A stretch of DNA of 41,957 bases from assembly GCA_021372055.1 (NCBI GenBank), contig JAJFVB010000091.1, positions 1-41,957 on the forward strand, written 5' to 3'. Position numbers and translations under genes: made by a program. This stretch comes from Desulfobacteraceae bacterium. Its GTDB lineage: Bacteria; Desulfobacterota; Syntrophobacteria; Syntrophobacterales; Syntrophobacteraceae. Below the pieces are notes generated by a model. The model ran no database searches, was not told where the DNA came from, and saw nothing but the letters and a program-made list of their open reading frames with translations. The stretch's first letter is position 1. Each line of letters starts with the position of its first letter. Positions 17,793-25,233 of the stretch are shown here, in pieces.

Positions 17793-18722
17793 ATGAAAAA
17801 GCCGAATCAGAATAGAGACAGAGCCTATCTTCTCTCCGGGCTCATCATGGTGCTTGCTCTCGGGCTTGCTGCGTGGGCCATAATGTCGAAACACGAGAAT
17901 GGAAGCTGGCTCCAAACCGCCTTCGAGCACAAGATGAAGAAGGCCGGATTGCTCAACACAATCAGAAGCAACATTCTCATGTCCGTCGAAGAGGAAAAAA
18001 GCTCGGTCATGGCCGATACGGACGAAGCGTCTACGGCTTTTGCCGAACAATCGGCACGGTCCTCGGCCACGGTAGAGCAAGCCCGGCGTGATCTTTTGCC
18101 GCTCATCGAAGAGACTAAAGCCAGCGCGGAGCTGGAGTCGTTTCAAAACTTCAGCGCTTGCTGGGAACGACTCCAACAGCTGGACCGGGAGATTCTTTCC
18201 CTCGCGGTTCAAAACACCAATCTGAAAGCGCTGAGGCTTTCATTCGCTCCGGCCGGTGCGGCTCTGGAGAAAATGGAATCGGCCCTGAACCGGTTGATGG
18301 AGGCCGATGCCTCATCGCCGAATTCCCTGGAGATAACAAGGAAGTCATCGATGGCTCTGATAAATGCCCTGAAAATACGCACGCTCCAGGCCCCGCATAT
18401 CGCCGAGACCTCCGACCTCGAAATGGACAGGATCGAAGCAGTGATGAAGCGCTATGACGGGCTGGTCAATGGGGCGTTTGACGCTCTCCACGGTTTGGTG
18501 GGCGATTCGGACAGACCCTTTCTCGATGCGGCGGCGGCATCCTATGAGGACTTCCGGAAAATTAACGCTCAGGTGATCGCACTATCGCGCCAGAACAGCA
18601 ATGTCCGGTCCTTTGCGATATCCCTGGGCCAAAAGAGAAAACTGACAGCTCAGTGCCTTGATTCATTGACGGTTCTTGAGAAGGTCGTTCAGGAAAGCAT
18701 GGAGTTCAAGGCGACCAGATAA
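17793..18722 (+). CDS. Membrane-anchored helical-bundle protein, MCP-sensor-like, without output domain
   Basis: 309 residues. A short basic N-terminus and one membrane helix (about 12-30) precede an almost wholly helical, Ala/Leu/Glu-rich body that should lie in the periplasm. It resembles the four-helix-bundle ligand domain of chemoreceptors and sensor kinases, but no HAMP, methyl-accepting or kinase domain follows. Two internal stretches match each other: LQQLDREILSLAVQNTNLKA and INAQVIALSRQNSNVRSF, each followed by an LS or SLG turn, which suggests duplication. The start is uncertain: ATG 17793 is preferred, and TTG 17784 is closer to the AGGGAG. Lying between the KdpD-EIIA gene and kup, it may sense an external cue for K+ uptake (inference). 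Confidence 0.7.
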   Translation: MKKPNQNRDRAYLLSGLIMVLALGLAAWAIMSKHENGSWLQTAFEHKMKKAGLLNTIRSNILMSVEEEKSSVMADTDEASTAFAEQSARSSATVEQARRDLLPLIEETKASAELESFQNFSACWERLQQLDREILSLAVQNTNLKALRLSFAPAGAALEKMESALNRLMEADASSPNSLEITRKSSMALINALKIRTLQAPHIAETSDLEMDRIEAVMKRYDGLVNGAFDALHGLVGDSDRPFLDAAAASYEDFRKINAQVIALSRQNSNVRSFAISLGQKRKLTAQCLDSLTVLEKVVQESMEFKATR

Positions 18723-18813
18723 TCCGGTGCAGGGTACCAGGAACCTGCAGGTTCGTTCTTTACAAATTTCGGCAGATATTTCCTAAAGATCAGACGAGAG
18801 GGAAAGGTTTTGC

Positions 18814-20790
18814 ATGTCATCTTTATCTTCAGCACCTACGGAAGGACATTCCGTCAGCGAAGAGTCAAATCCCGCGGGCTCGCGTGGTGAGGCCGGTGTT
18901 TCGGACAGCACTGAGGCTCGCTCCAGGATTCCGAAAACCCTGGCTCTCACCTTGGGGGCGCTTGGCGTGGTTTACGGCGACGTGGGCACAAGCCCCCTGT
19001 ACGCCGTCAAGGAGTGCTTCCACGGAATGCACGCGATCGCGGTAAGCCATCAGAACGTCATGGGGGTGCTTTCCCTTGTGTTCTGGTCTCTCACGATGGT
19101 TGTGACCGTCAAGTACGTGGGATTTATACTACGCGCCGATAATAAAGGCGAGGGAGGCATCTATGCTCTTCTCGCACTCATCCCGATGGACAGGAAAACA
19201 CTTGCGCACGGCTTCAATACGGGGATCGTCCTGGCCGGAATCTTCGGAGCGGCACTTCTTTACGGGGATGGAGTGATCACCCCGGCCATATCCGTGCTTT
19301 CCGCGATAGAAGGGTTGGAGGTCGCCACCAAAGCGGCTGCATCCGCGGTCATCCCTTTGACCTGCATCGTCCTTTTCCTGCTGTTTACCGCGCAGCGGTT
19401 CGGCACCGCGGGGATTGGCAGATTCTTCGGGCCGATCCTGCTGGCCTGGTTTGTCGTGATCGGCGCACTGGGCGCAAACGAGCTTATCCGCAGCCCTCAG
19501 ATCCTCATGGCCGTTAACCCGGCATATGCAGTCGATTTCTTTGCTCTCAATAAAATGCATGGCATGATCGTGCTGGGTTCCGTGGTCCTTTGCATCACGG
19601 GAGGCGAAGCACTTTACGCCGATCTGGGACATTTCGGCAGCAAAGCCATCAGGATCTCCTGGCTTGCGATAGCCTTCCCGGCCCTCCTCTTGAATTATTT
19701 CGGGCAGGGGGCGCTCATCCTCGAAAATCCCGAACTGGCTTCCAACCCGTTCTATGGCCTGGTGCCCCGCGCCATCCTCTACCCGATGGTCGCGCTTGCC
19801 ACGATGGCCGCAGTGATAGCTTCTCAGGCAATGATCTCGGGGGTTTTCTCGCTCACTCAGCAGGCTGTTCAGCTGGGATTTCTTCCCCGTGTGCAAATCG
19901 TTCATACTTCGGGGGAAACGCGGGGGCAGATTTATGTCCCTCAGGTGAACTGGACGCTTATGCTGGCGTGCATAGGCCTCGTGTTGGTCTTCGGGAACTC
20001 GAGCAGACTGGCCGCGGCCTACGGTATTGCCGTAACGGCAACCATGGGGATCACTTCCATTCTCTATTTCTTTCTTCTAATCAGGGGGTGGAAATGGCCG
20101 CTTTGGAAGGCAGTGCCCCTTGTAGCTCTCTTTCTCGCGTTCGACCTGGCATTTTTTGGAGCGAACCTTCTGAAGGTCCTGGATGGTGGCTGGTTTACAA
20201 TTGCAATAGCGATCTGCATTACCATAGTCATGATCACCTGGCGGGATGGCCGGGCGGCACTTGCGCGGAGGATGCTCCAGACCCGGATGATGATCGAGCC
20301 GTTCGTAAAGGACGTAGCCGAACGTCTTCCCCATCGCGTTCCCGGAACGGCGGTCTTCCTGACGGTATCGGCAGAGGTCACCCCGCTGGCCCTCCTCCAC
20401 TTCTACAAGCATGCTCATGTGCTCCATGAACAGGTGATTCTGCTTTCCATCAAATCGGTGGATGAGCCGGTTGTTCCTGCCGCGGAGAGGCTGCGTATCG
20501 ATGAGTTCGGGTGCGGCTTCTATCGTCTCATAGCTTCCTATGGATTTATGGAGAGGCCGAATGTCCCGGTAGTCCTGCAACTTGCCTCGGAGAAAGGTCT
20601 GAGGACGCAACCGGCCTCGACAACCTATTTTCTCGGCAGGGAGACCCTGCTTACCAGCGGGCCGTCCGAAATGATGCACTGGAGAAAAAATCTCTTTGCC
20701 GCCATGTCTCGAAATGCTCAAAGCGCGATGGGCTATTTCAATATTCCCGTCGACCGTGTGGTGGAACTCGGCATCCAGGTTGCCCTATGA
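18814..20790 (+). CDS. kup: Kup-family low-affinity potassium transporter
   Basis: Inner-membrane K+/H+ symporter of 658 residues with about twelve membrane helices and a soluble C-terminal domain. The N-terminal signature GVVYGDVGTSPLYAVKECF is diagnostic, followed by ADNKGEGGIYALLALIP, GAALLYGDGVITPAISVLSA and GGEALYADLGHFG. It carries an extra Ser/Glu-rich cytosolic N-terminus of about 37 residues before the conserved core; ATG 18814 is the only start seen there. It lies 91 bases after the helical-bundle protein. Together with kdpFABC this gives the locus a high-affinity inducible pump and a bulk K+ uptake route. Confidence 0.95.
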   Translation: MSSLSSAPTEGHSVSEESNPAGSRGEAGVSDSTEARSRIPKTLALTLGALGVVYGDVGTSPLYAVKECFHGMHAIAVSHQNVMGVLSLVFWSLTMVVTVKYVGFILRADNKGEGGIYALLALIPMDRKTLAHGFNTGIVLAGIFGAALLYGDGVITPAISVLSAIEGLEVATKAAASAVIPLTCIVLFLLFTAQRFGTAGIGRFFGPILLAWFVVIGALGANELIRSPQILMAVNPAYAVDFFALNKMHGMIVLGSVVLCITGGEALYADLGHFGSKAIRISWLAIAFPALLLNYFGQGALILENPELASNPFYGLVPRAILYPMVALATMAAVIASQAMISGVFSLTQQAVQLGFLPRVQIVHTSGETRGQIYVPQVNWTLMLACIGLVLVFGNSSRLAAAYGIAVTATMGITSILYFFLLIRGWKWPLWKAVPLVALFLAFDLAFFGANLLKVLDGGWFTIAIAICITIVMITWRDGRAALARRMLQTRMMIEPFVKDVAERLPHRVPGTAVFLTVSAEVTPLALLHFYKHAHVLHEQVILLSIKSVDEPVVPAAERLRIDEFGCGFYRLIASYGFMERPNVPVVLQLASEKGLRTQPASTTYFLGRETLLTSGPSEMMHWRKNLFAAMSRNAQSAMGYFNIPVDRVVELGIQVAL

Positions 20791-20878
20791 GACTGCCTTA
20801 GGCAAAATGGTATGAAACCGCCAAATTGCGTTCAAGTTGATACCTGATTCCCCCCGCACCCCGCAAGTATCGGCCGCC

Positions 20879-20945
20879 AGCGCCAAATGAGCCGCGTAGC
20901 GGCGTGGGGGTGTGGGGGGCGCAGCTCCCCGCGCTTTTCAAAAGA
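20879..20945 (+). repeat. Intergenic repeat, copy A
   Basis: AGCGCCAAATGAGCCGCG, GTAGCGGC, a G-rich run and CAGCTCCCCGCGCTTTTCAAAAG. It is nearly the same as 37344-37417 and related to 37057-37090. It contains a GCCGC/GCGGC hairpin. It fills the gap between the convergent kup and hydrogenase genes and ends at the hydrogenase stop. Confidence 0.7.
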
Positions 20946-20947
20946 AT

Positions 20948-22594
20948 CTAATAGAGAACTTTCGATTCGTACACCTCGTTCGTGTTTCGATCGATCACAT
21001 GCACGCCGCAGGCAATGCAGGGGTCGAACGAGTGTATCGTGCGAAGGATTTCCACAGGCCGCTTGGGATCGGCGACCGGGGTGCCGATGAGGGCCTGCTC
21101 GAGCGGTCCCATCTTGTCGGCCGCGTCCCTCGGGCCAATATTCCATGTCGAGGGAACTACCATCTGGTAGTTCGCGATTTTCTGGTCTTTTATACTGATC
21201 CAGTGCCCCAGTGCCCCGCGCGGAACGTCATTGAGACCGGCCCCCATGCCCTCGGCCGGCATCTGCCAGTCGGCGCAGATGTTGAGATCGCCTTTCTTGA
21301 TGTTCCCGACGAGCTGATTCATCCAGCCTTCCATCGCGTCGCCGATGACCTTGGTTTCGATTGCGCGCGCGGCAACTCTACCCAGCGTCGAGAAAAGCGC
21401 ATCGGCGGGAATGGCCAGTTTTTTCAGGACGGCGTCGACCAGCTTTTTCGTCTCCGGCTGGCCCTTGCCGTAGGCGATCAGGACCCGCGCAAGCGGCCCG
21501 ACCTCCATCGGCTCGTTTTTGTAGCGTGGAGCCTTCATCCAGCTGTAGCGGGATTCCGGATCGTACTTGTCATACTTGGGTTTGGTCTCTCCCGTTGCGG
21601 GATTGAAGCCCTTCGGGTCGCCTTCATACCAGCTGTGCTTGATCTGCTCGGTGATCTGCGCTACATCGACCGCCTCAATCGCGGTGATTTTGCGGTTGAA
21701 GATGGCGCCGCGCGGCATAAGAAAACTGTCGGGTTCCTTGGCCGTTTGCGGGAAGTCTCCATAGGCCAGGAAGTTCCTGTTGCCTCCGATCTTGCCCCAG
21801 GGCTTGTAGAAGCCGGCAACCGCCACAACGTCCGGCAGATAGACGTTGTTCACGAAATCCATCGTTTCCTTCCATATGTATTTGAACTCGGCTATCCGGG
21901 CGGGATTGAGGTCTGTGGCGCAAGTGACGCCGCCGACCACGAGGCTCTGGACGTGCGGGTTCTTTCCGCCGAAAATGGCCATCATCCTGGCCGTTCTGGC
22001 CTGCTGCCGCAATGCTTCAAGGTAGTGCGAAACGGCCATGAGATTAGCTTCCGGAGACAGTTTGTATGCCGGATGTCCCCAGTAGCCGTTGGCGAAAGGT
22101 CCGAGCTGACCACTGTCTACAAACTTCTTGATCCGCGCCTGCACGGCCTTGAAATCATTTACACCGGCCTTGGGGCTGTTCGGAGAGACCGCCGTCGCAA
22201 GGTCGGCGGTCTTTTTGGGATCGGCCTTGAGTGCGCTCACGATGTCCACCCAGTCGAGCGCGTGAAGGTGATAGAAATGGACTATGTGGTCGTGCAGGTA
22301 TTGAGAACCATGGAGCAGGTTGCGGATGATTCGCGCGTTATCCGGGACATTTGCACCCACCGCCATGTCCACCGAGCGGATGGAGGCAAGGCCATGAATA
22401 TAGGTGCATACGCCGCAGGCGCGCTGGGTAAACAGGTATGCGTCTCTGGGGTCCCTGCCCTGAAGCATGATCTCGATACCCCGGAAAAGAGTCGAGCTGC
22501 TCCAGGCATTGACGACCTTTCCGTTCGTCACTTCCACTTCTATTTTCAAATGACCTTCGATCCTGGTGATCGGGTCTATTACCACTCTTGCCAT
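20948..22594 (-). CDS. Periplasmic-type [NiFe] hydrogenase, large (catalytic) subunit
   Basis: Binds the Ni-Fe centre for H2 oxidation or production. The 548 residues carry both active-site cysteine pairs: RACGVC (Cys60/Cys63) and DPCIACGVH (Cys526/Cys529). The first motif has Ala where RICGVC is usual. The 16 residues after His532 are the removable C-terminal peptide, so a maturation protease is expected elsewhere; none lies in the window. Cys526 is not selenocysteine (no in-frame TGA). The protein has no signal and should be carried out through the membrane with the Tat-tagged small subunit. AAGGAGAA precedes the ATG. It is the last gene of a two-gene operon; no cytochrome partner follows. 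Symbols for the two subunits differ between organisms, so none is given. Confidence 0.96.
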   Translation of the reverse strand: MARVVIDPITRIEGHLKIEVEVTNGKVVNAWSSSTLFRGIEIMLQGRDPRDAYLFTQRACGVCTYIHGLASIRSVDMAVGANVPDNARIIRNLLHGSQYLHDHIVHFYHLHALDWVDIVSALKADPKKTADLATAVSPNSPKAGVNDFKAVQARIKKFVDSGQLGPFANGYWGHPAYKLSPEANLMAVSHYLEALRQQARTARMMAIFGGKNPHVQSLVVGGVTCATDLNPARIAEFKYIWKETMDFVNNVYLPDVVAVAGFYKPWGKIGGNRNFLAYGDFPQTAKEPDSFLMPRGAIFNRKITAIEAVDVAQITEQIKHSWYEGDPKGFNPATGETKPKYDKYDPESRYSWMKAPRYKNEPMEVGPLARVLIAYGKGQPETKKLVDAVLKKLAIPADALFSTLGRVAARAIETKVIGDAMEGWMNQLVGNIKKGDLNICADWQMPAEGMGAGLNDVPRGALGHWISIKDQKIANYQMVVPSTWNIGPRDAADKMGPLEQALIGTPVADPKRPVEILRTIHSFDPCIACGVHVIDRNTNEVYESKVLY

Positions 22595-22664
22595 GATGTT
22601 TTCTCCTTATTGATGAGAATGCCGAAGCATTTGTTTTTCAGTGGTCAGGCAATGTCCCGTCGGA

Positions 22665-23603
22665 TCAGGAGGATTTATAGAATGGCGTGAACTTGTCCCA
22701 GAAACCGGGTTCGCTGCAGCCGATACAGGGATGCCCGGCCTGGATGGGCCAGCTCGTACCGTCATTGAACTTGACTTCCGGGCAGTTGTTATAGGTTTCC
22801 GGCCCCTTGCAGCCGACCTGATAGAGGCAGAAACCTTTCCTGGCTTCCTCGGAATTGAAGTCGGTCACAAACTCGCCATTTTCGAAATGCGCCCGCCTCG
22901 GGCACTGGTCGTGTATTGTCTTGCCGTAGGCGAAAAGAGGCCGTCCCTTGTCATCAAGGGCGGGCAGCTTCCCGAACATCAGGTAGTTGACAATTGTGCC
23001 AACCAGGTTGATCGGGTTGGGAGGACACCCCGGGATATTCAACGTCTTCAGGCCGGTGACTTCGCTGACGCTTTTGGCCTCGGTGGGGTTCGGGGCTGCG
23101 GCGGGAAGTCCGCCGTAGGAAGCGCAGGTGCCTATGCAGATCGTTGCCAGCGCTTTGGGGACCACCTCTTTTATGATCTGCAGCATGGTCTTGCCACCGA
23201 CTGTCCCGTAGGCGCCGTTCTGGGCAGTGGGGATCGAGCCGTCGACGATCAGAATGAATTTCCCGGCGTTTTTGGTCATACAGTCATGCAGCGATTTTTC
23301 CGCTGCCGCTCCGGAAGGGGCCATGATGGTTTCATGGTAATCCATGGAGATGATGTCGAGCAAAAGTTCGTCGATCCAGGGGTAGCTGATGCGCAAAGCG
23401 GATTCCGCGCAGCCTGTGCATTCAGCCATCGCCAGCCAGACAACGGGCGGGCGGGGAGCATTGGCGAGCGCATGGGCTACTTTCGTGACAAACGAGGACG
23501 ACAACCCCATGGTTGCGGTAAGAGCGGTGCAGAACTTCATGAAATCTCTTCGTGAGATTCCCTGCCTCTCCAGTCTTTCTTCCAAACCTTTTCCGTGAGT
23601 CAT
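22665..23603 (-). CDS. Periplasmic-type [NiFe] hydrogenase, small (Fe-S) subunit
   Basis: Electron-transfer subunit, 312 residues. A Tat signal SRRDFMK (17-23) with a hydrophobic stretch up to about residue 46 (AHA) directs export of the folded dimer. The proximal-cluster motif AECTGCAES (Cys62/Cys65), then GTCASYGG and GCPPNP, the His/Cys ligands around IHDQCPRRAHF, and the CLYQVGCKGP and PCIGCSEPGFWD motifs give the usual three-cluster relay. No C-terminal membrane helix is seen, so the enzyme is probably soluble in the periplasm and works with a c-type cytochrome, as in Desulfovibrio. AGGAGG precedes the ATG. A strong promoter and operator lie upstream at 23768-23814. Confidence 0.96.
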   Translation of the reverse strand: MTHGKGLEERLERQGISRRDFMKFCTALTATMGLSSSFVTKVAHALANAPRPPVVWLAMAECTGCAESALRISYPWIDELLLDIISMDYHETIMAPSGAAAEKSLHDCMTKNAGKFILIVDGSIPTAQNGAYGTVGGKTMLQIIKEVVPKALATICIGTCASYGGLPAAAPNPTEAKSVSEVTGLKTLNIPGCPPNPINLVGTIVNYLMFGKLPALDDKGRPLFAYGKTIHDQCPRRAHFENGEFVTDFNSEEARKGFCLYQVGCKGPETYNNCPEVKFNDGTSWPIQAGHPCIGCSEPGFWDKFTPFYKSS

Positions 23604-23727
23604 GGGTTCCTCCTAATTGTCAGCGTAGGTGAGCGTTGCGCGGAGATGATATGCTCTTATTTTCACAAGCATGCAGCTGGAGTTGCCGTGGAAGTGAACC
23701 ACGCTCCCGGTCACTTCGTGAACTCTT

Positions 23728-23749
23728 CCGTAATGCGCGCGCATTACGG
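23728..23749. promoter_or_regulatory. Perfect 22-bp palindrome in the hydrogenase leader
   Basis: The 22 bases from CCGTAATG to CATTACGG are an uninterrupted palindrome centred on CGCGCG. It lies about 12-33 bases downstream of the predicted hydrogenase transcription start. It has almost no loop, so a DNA-bound dimeric regulator is more likely than an RNA hairpin. A second, weaker inverted repeat, GAAGTGA (23691-23697) with TCACTTC (23711-23717), follows in the leader. Confidence 0.5.
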
Positions 23750-23767
23750 GAAACGCTTCATTTCGGG

Positions 23768-23796
23768 CTTATAGTATGGAATGATCGTTATGTCAA
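23768..23796 (-). promoter_or_regulatory. Sigma-70-type promoter of the hydrogenase operon
   Basis: On the minus strand, TTGACA (23796-23791) and TATAAG (23773-23768) are separated by exactly 17 bases. The -35 is a consensus match and the -10 is close. The expected start is near 23761, leaving a leader of about 158 bases before the small-subunit ATG. Confidence 0.7.
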
Positions 23797-23814
23797 GTAT
23801 AGCATAACGATCAT
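23781..23814. promoter_or_regulatory. Inverted-repeat operator at the hydrogenase promoter
   Basis: ATGATCGTTATG (23781-23792) and CATAACGATCAT (23803-23814) are perfect 12-bp inverted arms with a 10-base spacer. The centre falls on the -35 element of the minus-strand promoter. A bound dimer would cover the -35, which favours repression, though activation from this position is possible. The cognate regulator is not in the window. Confidence 0.65.
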
Positions 23815-23943
23815 GGAAGAGTATCGCCGCCTCCTGCAAGGGCGTGTCGCAGACCGCAAATAGCCTTTGTAAAAAACCTTTTTCCCAGGCTTTGACGCAG
23901 AGCTGGACGCGGACTTTCTTACTGAGACGGCGTCGCAAAGAAC

Positions 23944-23972
23944 TTGACACGAATCCGATTACAGGAAATACT
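23944..23972 (+). promoter_or_regulatory. Candidate promoter of the tonB/chelatase operon
   Basis: TTGACA (23944-23949), 17-base spacer, AATACT (23967-23972; four of six to consensus). The predicted start near 23979 falls directly before a strong hairpin, and the only rightward gene that follows is tonB. Confidence 0.48.
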
Positions 23973-23978
23973 TGCCGC

Positions 23979-24148
23979 CACTTGGAAGCTCGGAGTCGCC
24001 ATGAAGGTGACGGGAGTTTCCAGTCTGATTTCGAGCGATACGCCGATCTACCGATAAACTGCTTTAACTGAGTACAGTCGGATCAACAAGGCCGTGAAAG
24101 CCTTCATACCCGCAAGAACGCGGGAGGAAGACTTTTGCGGCTTTTTTT
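23979..24148 (+). promoter_or_regulatory. Structured leader RNA before tonB (candidate riboswitch or attenuator)
   Basis: About 170 bases of predicted leader fold into several stems. Hairpin 1 (23983-24022): GGAAGCTC with GAGTTTCC, then GTCGCC with GGTGAC around ATGAA, about 15 pairs in all. Hairpin 2 (24045-24084): GAT/ATC, CCG/CGG and ACTG/CAGT with bulges. Hairpin 3: AAGGC (24089-24093) with GCCTT (24100-24104). An intrinsic terminator closes it. I looked for the cobalamin (B12-box), FMN and Moco signatures and found no convincing match; AAGCTCGGAG only loosely recalls a B12 box. The layout is that of a transcription-attenuating leader; the ligand is unknown. Confidence 0.45.
24110..24148 (+). 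terminator. Intrinsic terminator in the tonB leader
   Basis: CCGCAAGA (24110-24117) pairs with TTTTGCGG (24133-24140), eight pairs with one G-U. A C and seven consecutive T residues (24142-24148) follow. A competing hairpin, CCCGC (24109-24113) with GCGGG (24120-24124), would break the terminator stem. No rightward gene lies upstream, so it should act on the leader itself. Confidence 0.62.
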
Positions 24149-24180
24149 GTTCATGCGATCAGGTGGGGTGGTTTTCGGTC

Positions 24181-25056
24181 ATGCGGGTCTGGCAGAGTGC
24201 CATAGTATCGCTTCTCGGTCATGTGGGATTTTTCTTGATCGTCCTCAACGCTCCGCTTGCGATTTATAAGCCTCCCCGCTGCATAGAAATGCGTTTGATT
24301 TCCGCTGAGGATTTTTATCCGCCCGCAAACGCGGGCGAAAGCGGAGACGGCTCGGCGGCGGCCTATGTCGATAAGCGGAGCGAGGATATCGCTCGACCGG
24401 CTGCATTGCAGCCGGCATTGGACAATCCTGTTCCACTCGTAAAGGAAACGAGCAAGGTTCAACCGCCGCATCAGGTCGGGGACGTTAACGCGAAAAAGCG
24501 ACCGTGCCCACCGCCCAAAGCTCGAACTTCCAACAAGAAAGCCGGCGCAAGGCCCGTTGCGGCTCCTTCGCGAGCCCCAAACCCCGTGAGCCTGACCTCG
24601 CCGGAGTCTTCCCCGTATGCGGAGACCGGTTCGGCGGCGGCGTCTGCTGCGGCCGAGGGCTTGCCGCAAGGGGCTGCGTCCCTTGGGGATGGAGTTGGAT
24701 GTGCCGCGGGTCCGTGGGGCTTGAAATCCGGTGCGCCGGGCAAGGGGGAAGGCGGTGTGGTCGAAGCCCGGTTCGGCGCTGAGAATGGACCGCGCTTTCA
24801 GAAACAGGTGAAGCCGGAATACCCCAGTATTGCCCGGCAACTGGGCAAGGAGGGAACCGTGCTTTTGCGGGTAACCATAGACGAGCGGGGCCGCGCGGTA
24901 GAGGTGGAGGTCATGAGCAAGGAGGGGCTGGGACTCGAGGAAGAAGCGCTTCGGGCCGTCAGGGCATCGACTTTTATCCCCGCCAGGTCCAATGGGCGGC
25001 CGGTGAAGTCGCGAGCGATTCTGCCGGTGCGGTTCGTCCTTAAGAGATCCGGGTAA
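24181..25056 (+). CDS. tonB: TonB-family energy-transducing protein
   Basis: Links the inner-membrane proton motive force to the outer-membrane receptor encoded next. From ATG 24181 it has 291 residues: one N-terminal membrane anchor (about 6-27, AIVSLLGHVGFFLIVL), a Pro/Ala/Lys-rich periplasm-spanning middle, and a C-terminal TonB domain (about 210-288) with KPEYPSIARQLGKEGTVLLRV and VSKEGLG-like strands ending in LPVRFVL. An in-frame GTG at 24094 would add 29 residues, but they would be encoded by the terminator hairpin, so the later ATG is preferred. No exbB or exbD is in the window. It is probably dedicated to this uptake system. Confidence 0.88.
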   Translation: MRVWQSAIVSLLGHVGFFLIVLNAPLAIYKPPRCIEMRLISAEDFYPPANAGESGDGSAAAYVDKRSEDIARPAALQPALDNPVPLVKETSKVQPPHQVGDVNAKKRPCPPPKARTSNKKAGARPVAAPSRAPNPVSLTSPESSPYAETGSAAASAAAEGLPQGAASLGDGVGCAAGPWGLKSGAPGKGEGGVVEARFGAENGPRFQKQVKPEYPSIARQLGKEGTVLLRVTIDERGRAVEVEVMSKEGLGLEEEALRAVRASTFIPARSNGRPVKSRAILPVRFVLKRSG

Positions 25057-25118
25057 GAGCCCTGATAAAAGGAGGTGTACACGAGGGGATCTCAGGAAAA
25101 TGAGGGGGAAAGTGAGCA

Positions 25119-25159
25119 GGAGCAGGTCTTCGCCTGGCCAAAGGAAAAGGACCTGCTCC
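25119..25159 (+). other. 10-bp perfect hairpin between tonB and the receptor gene
   Basis: GGAGCAGGTC (25119-25128) pairs exactly with GACCTGCTCC (25150-25159) across a 21-base loop. It sits in the 177-base gap before the receptor. No T-run follows, so a role in mRNA processing or translational control is more likely than termination. Confidence 0.4.
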
Positions 25160-25233
25160 CGGGGAATGGAAAGCGACCAGTCCCGCATCTTTTCTACCAC
25201 AGGGAAAGGTGCGAGGCAACAAGGGGCGAGAGT

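Noticed and set aside
20821-20947. CRISPR or tandem repeat between kup and the hydrogenase
   Set aside because: There is only one copy of the element here, with no regular spacers; it belongs to a dispersed repeat.
23630-23865. Short open frame of 75 codons at 23636-23863 upstream of tonB
   Set aside because: It runs through the hydrogenase promoter, operator and palindrome, has no ribosome-binding site and no recognisable sequence.
23973-24020. Cobalamin riboswitch before tonB
   Set aside because: GCCACTTGG and AAGCTCGGAG only loosely resemble the conserved boxes, in the wrong order and spacing, and the other conserved segments are missing. Kept only as an unknown structured leader.
24094-24180. 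Upstream GTG start for tonB
   Set aside because: The extra codons would be read from an intrinsic terminator hairpin and its T-run, and the normal TonB membrane anchor begins at the later ATG.
25115-25160. B12-box-like GCCAGG...AGACCTGC on the minus strand
   Set aside because: It is on the wrong strand for the receptor gene and arises from the GGAGCAGGTC/GACCTGCTCC hairpin.
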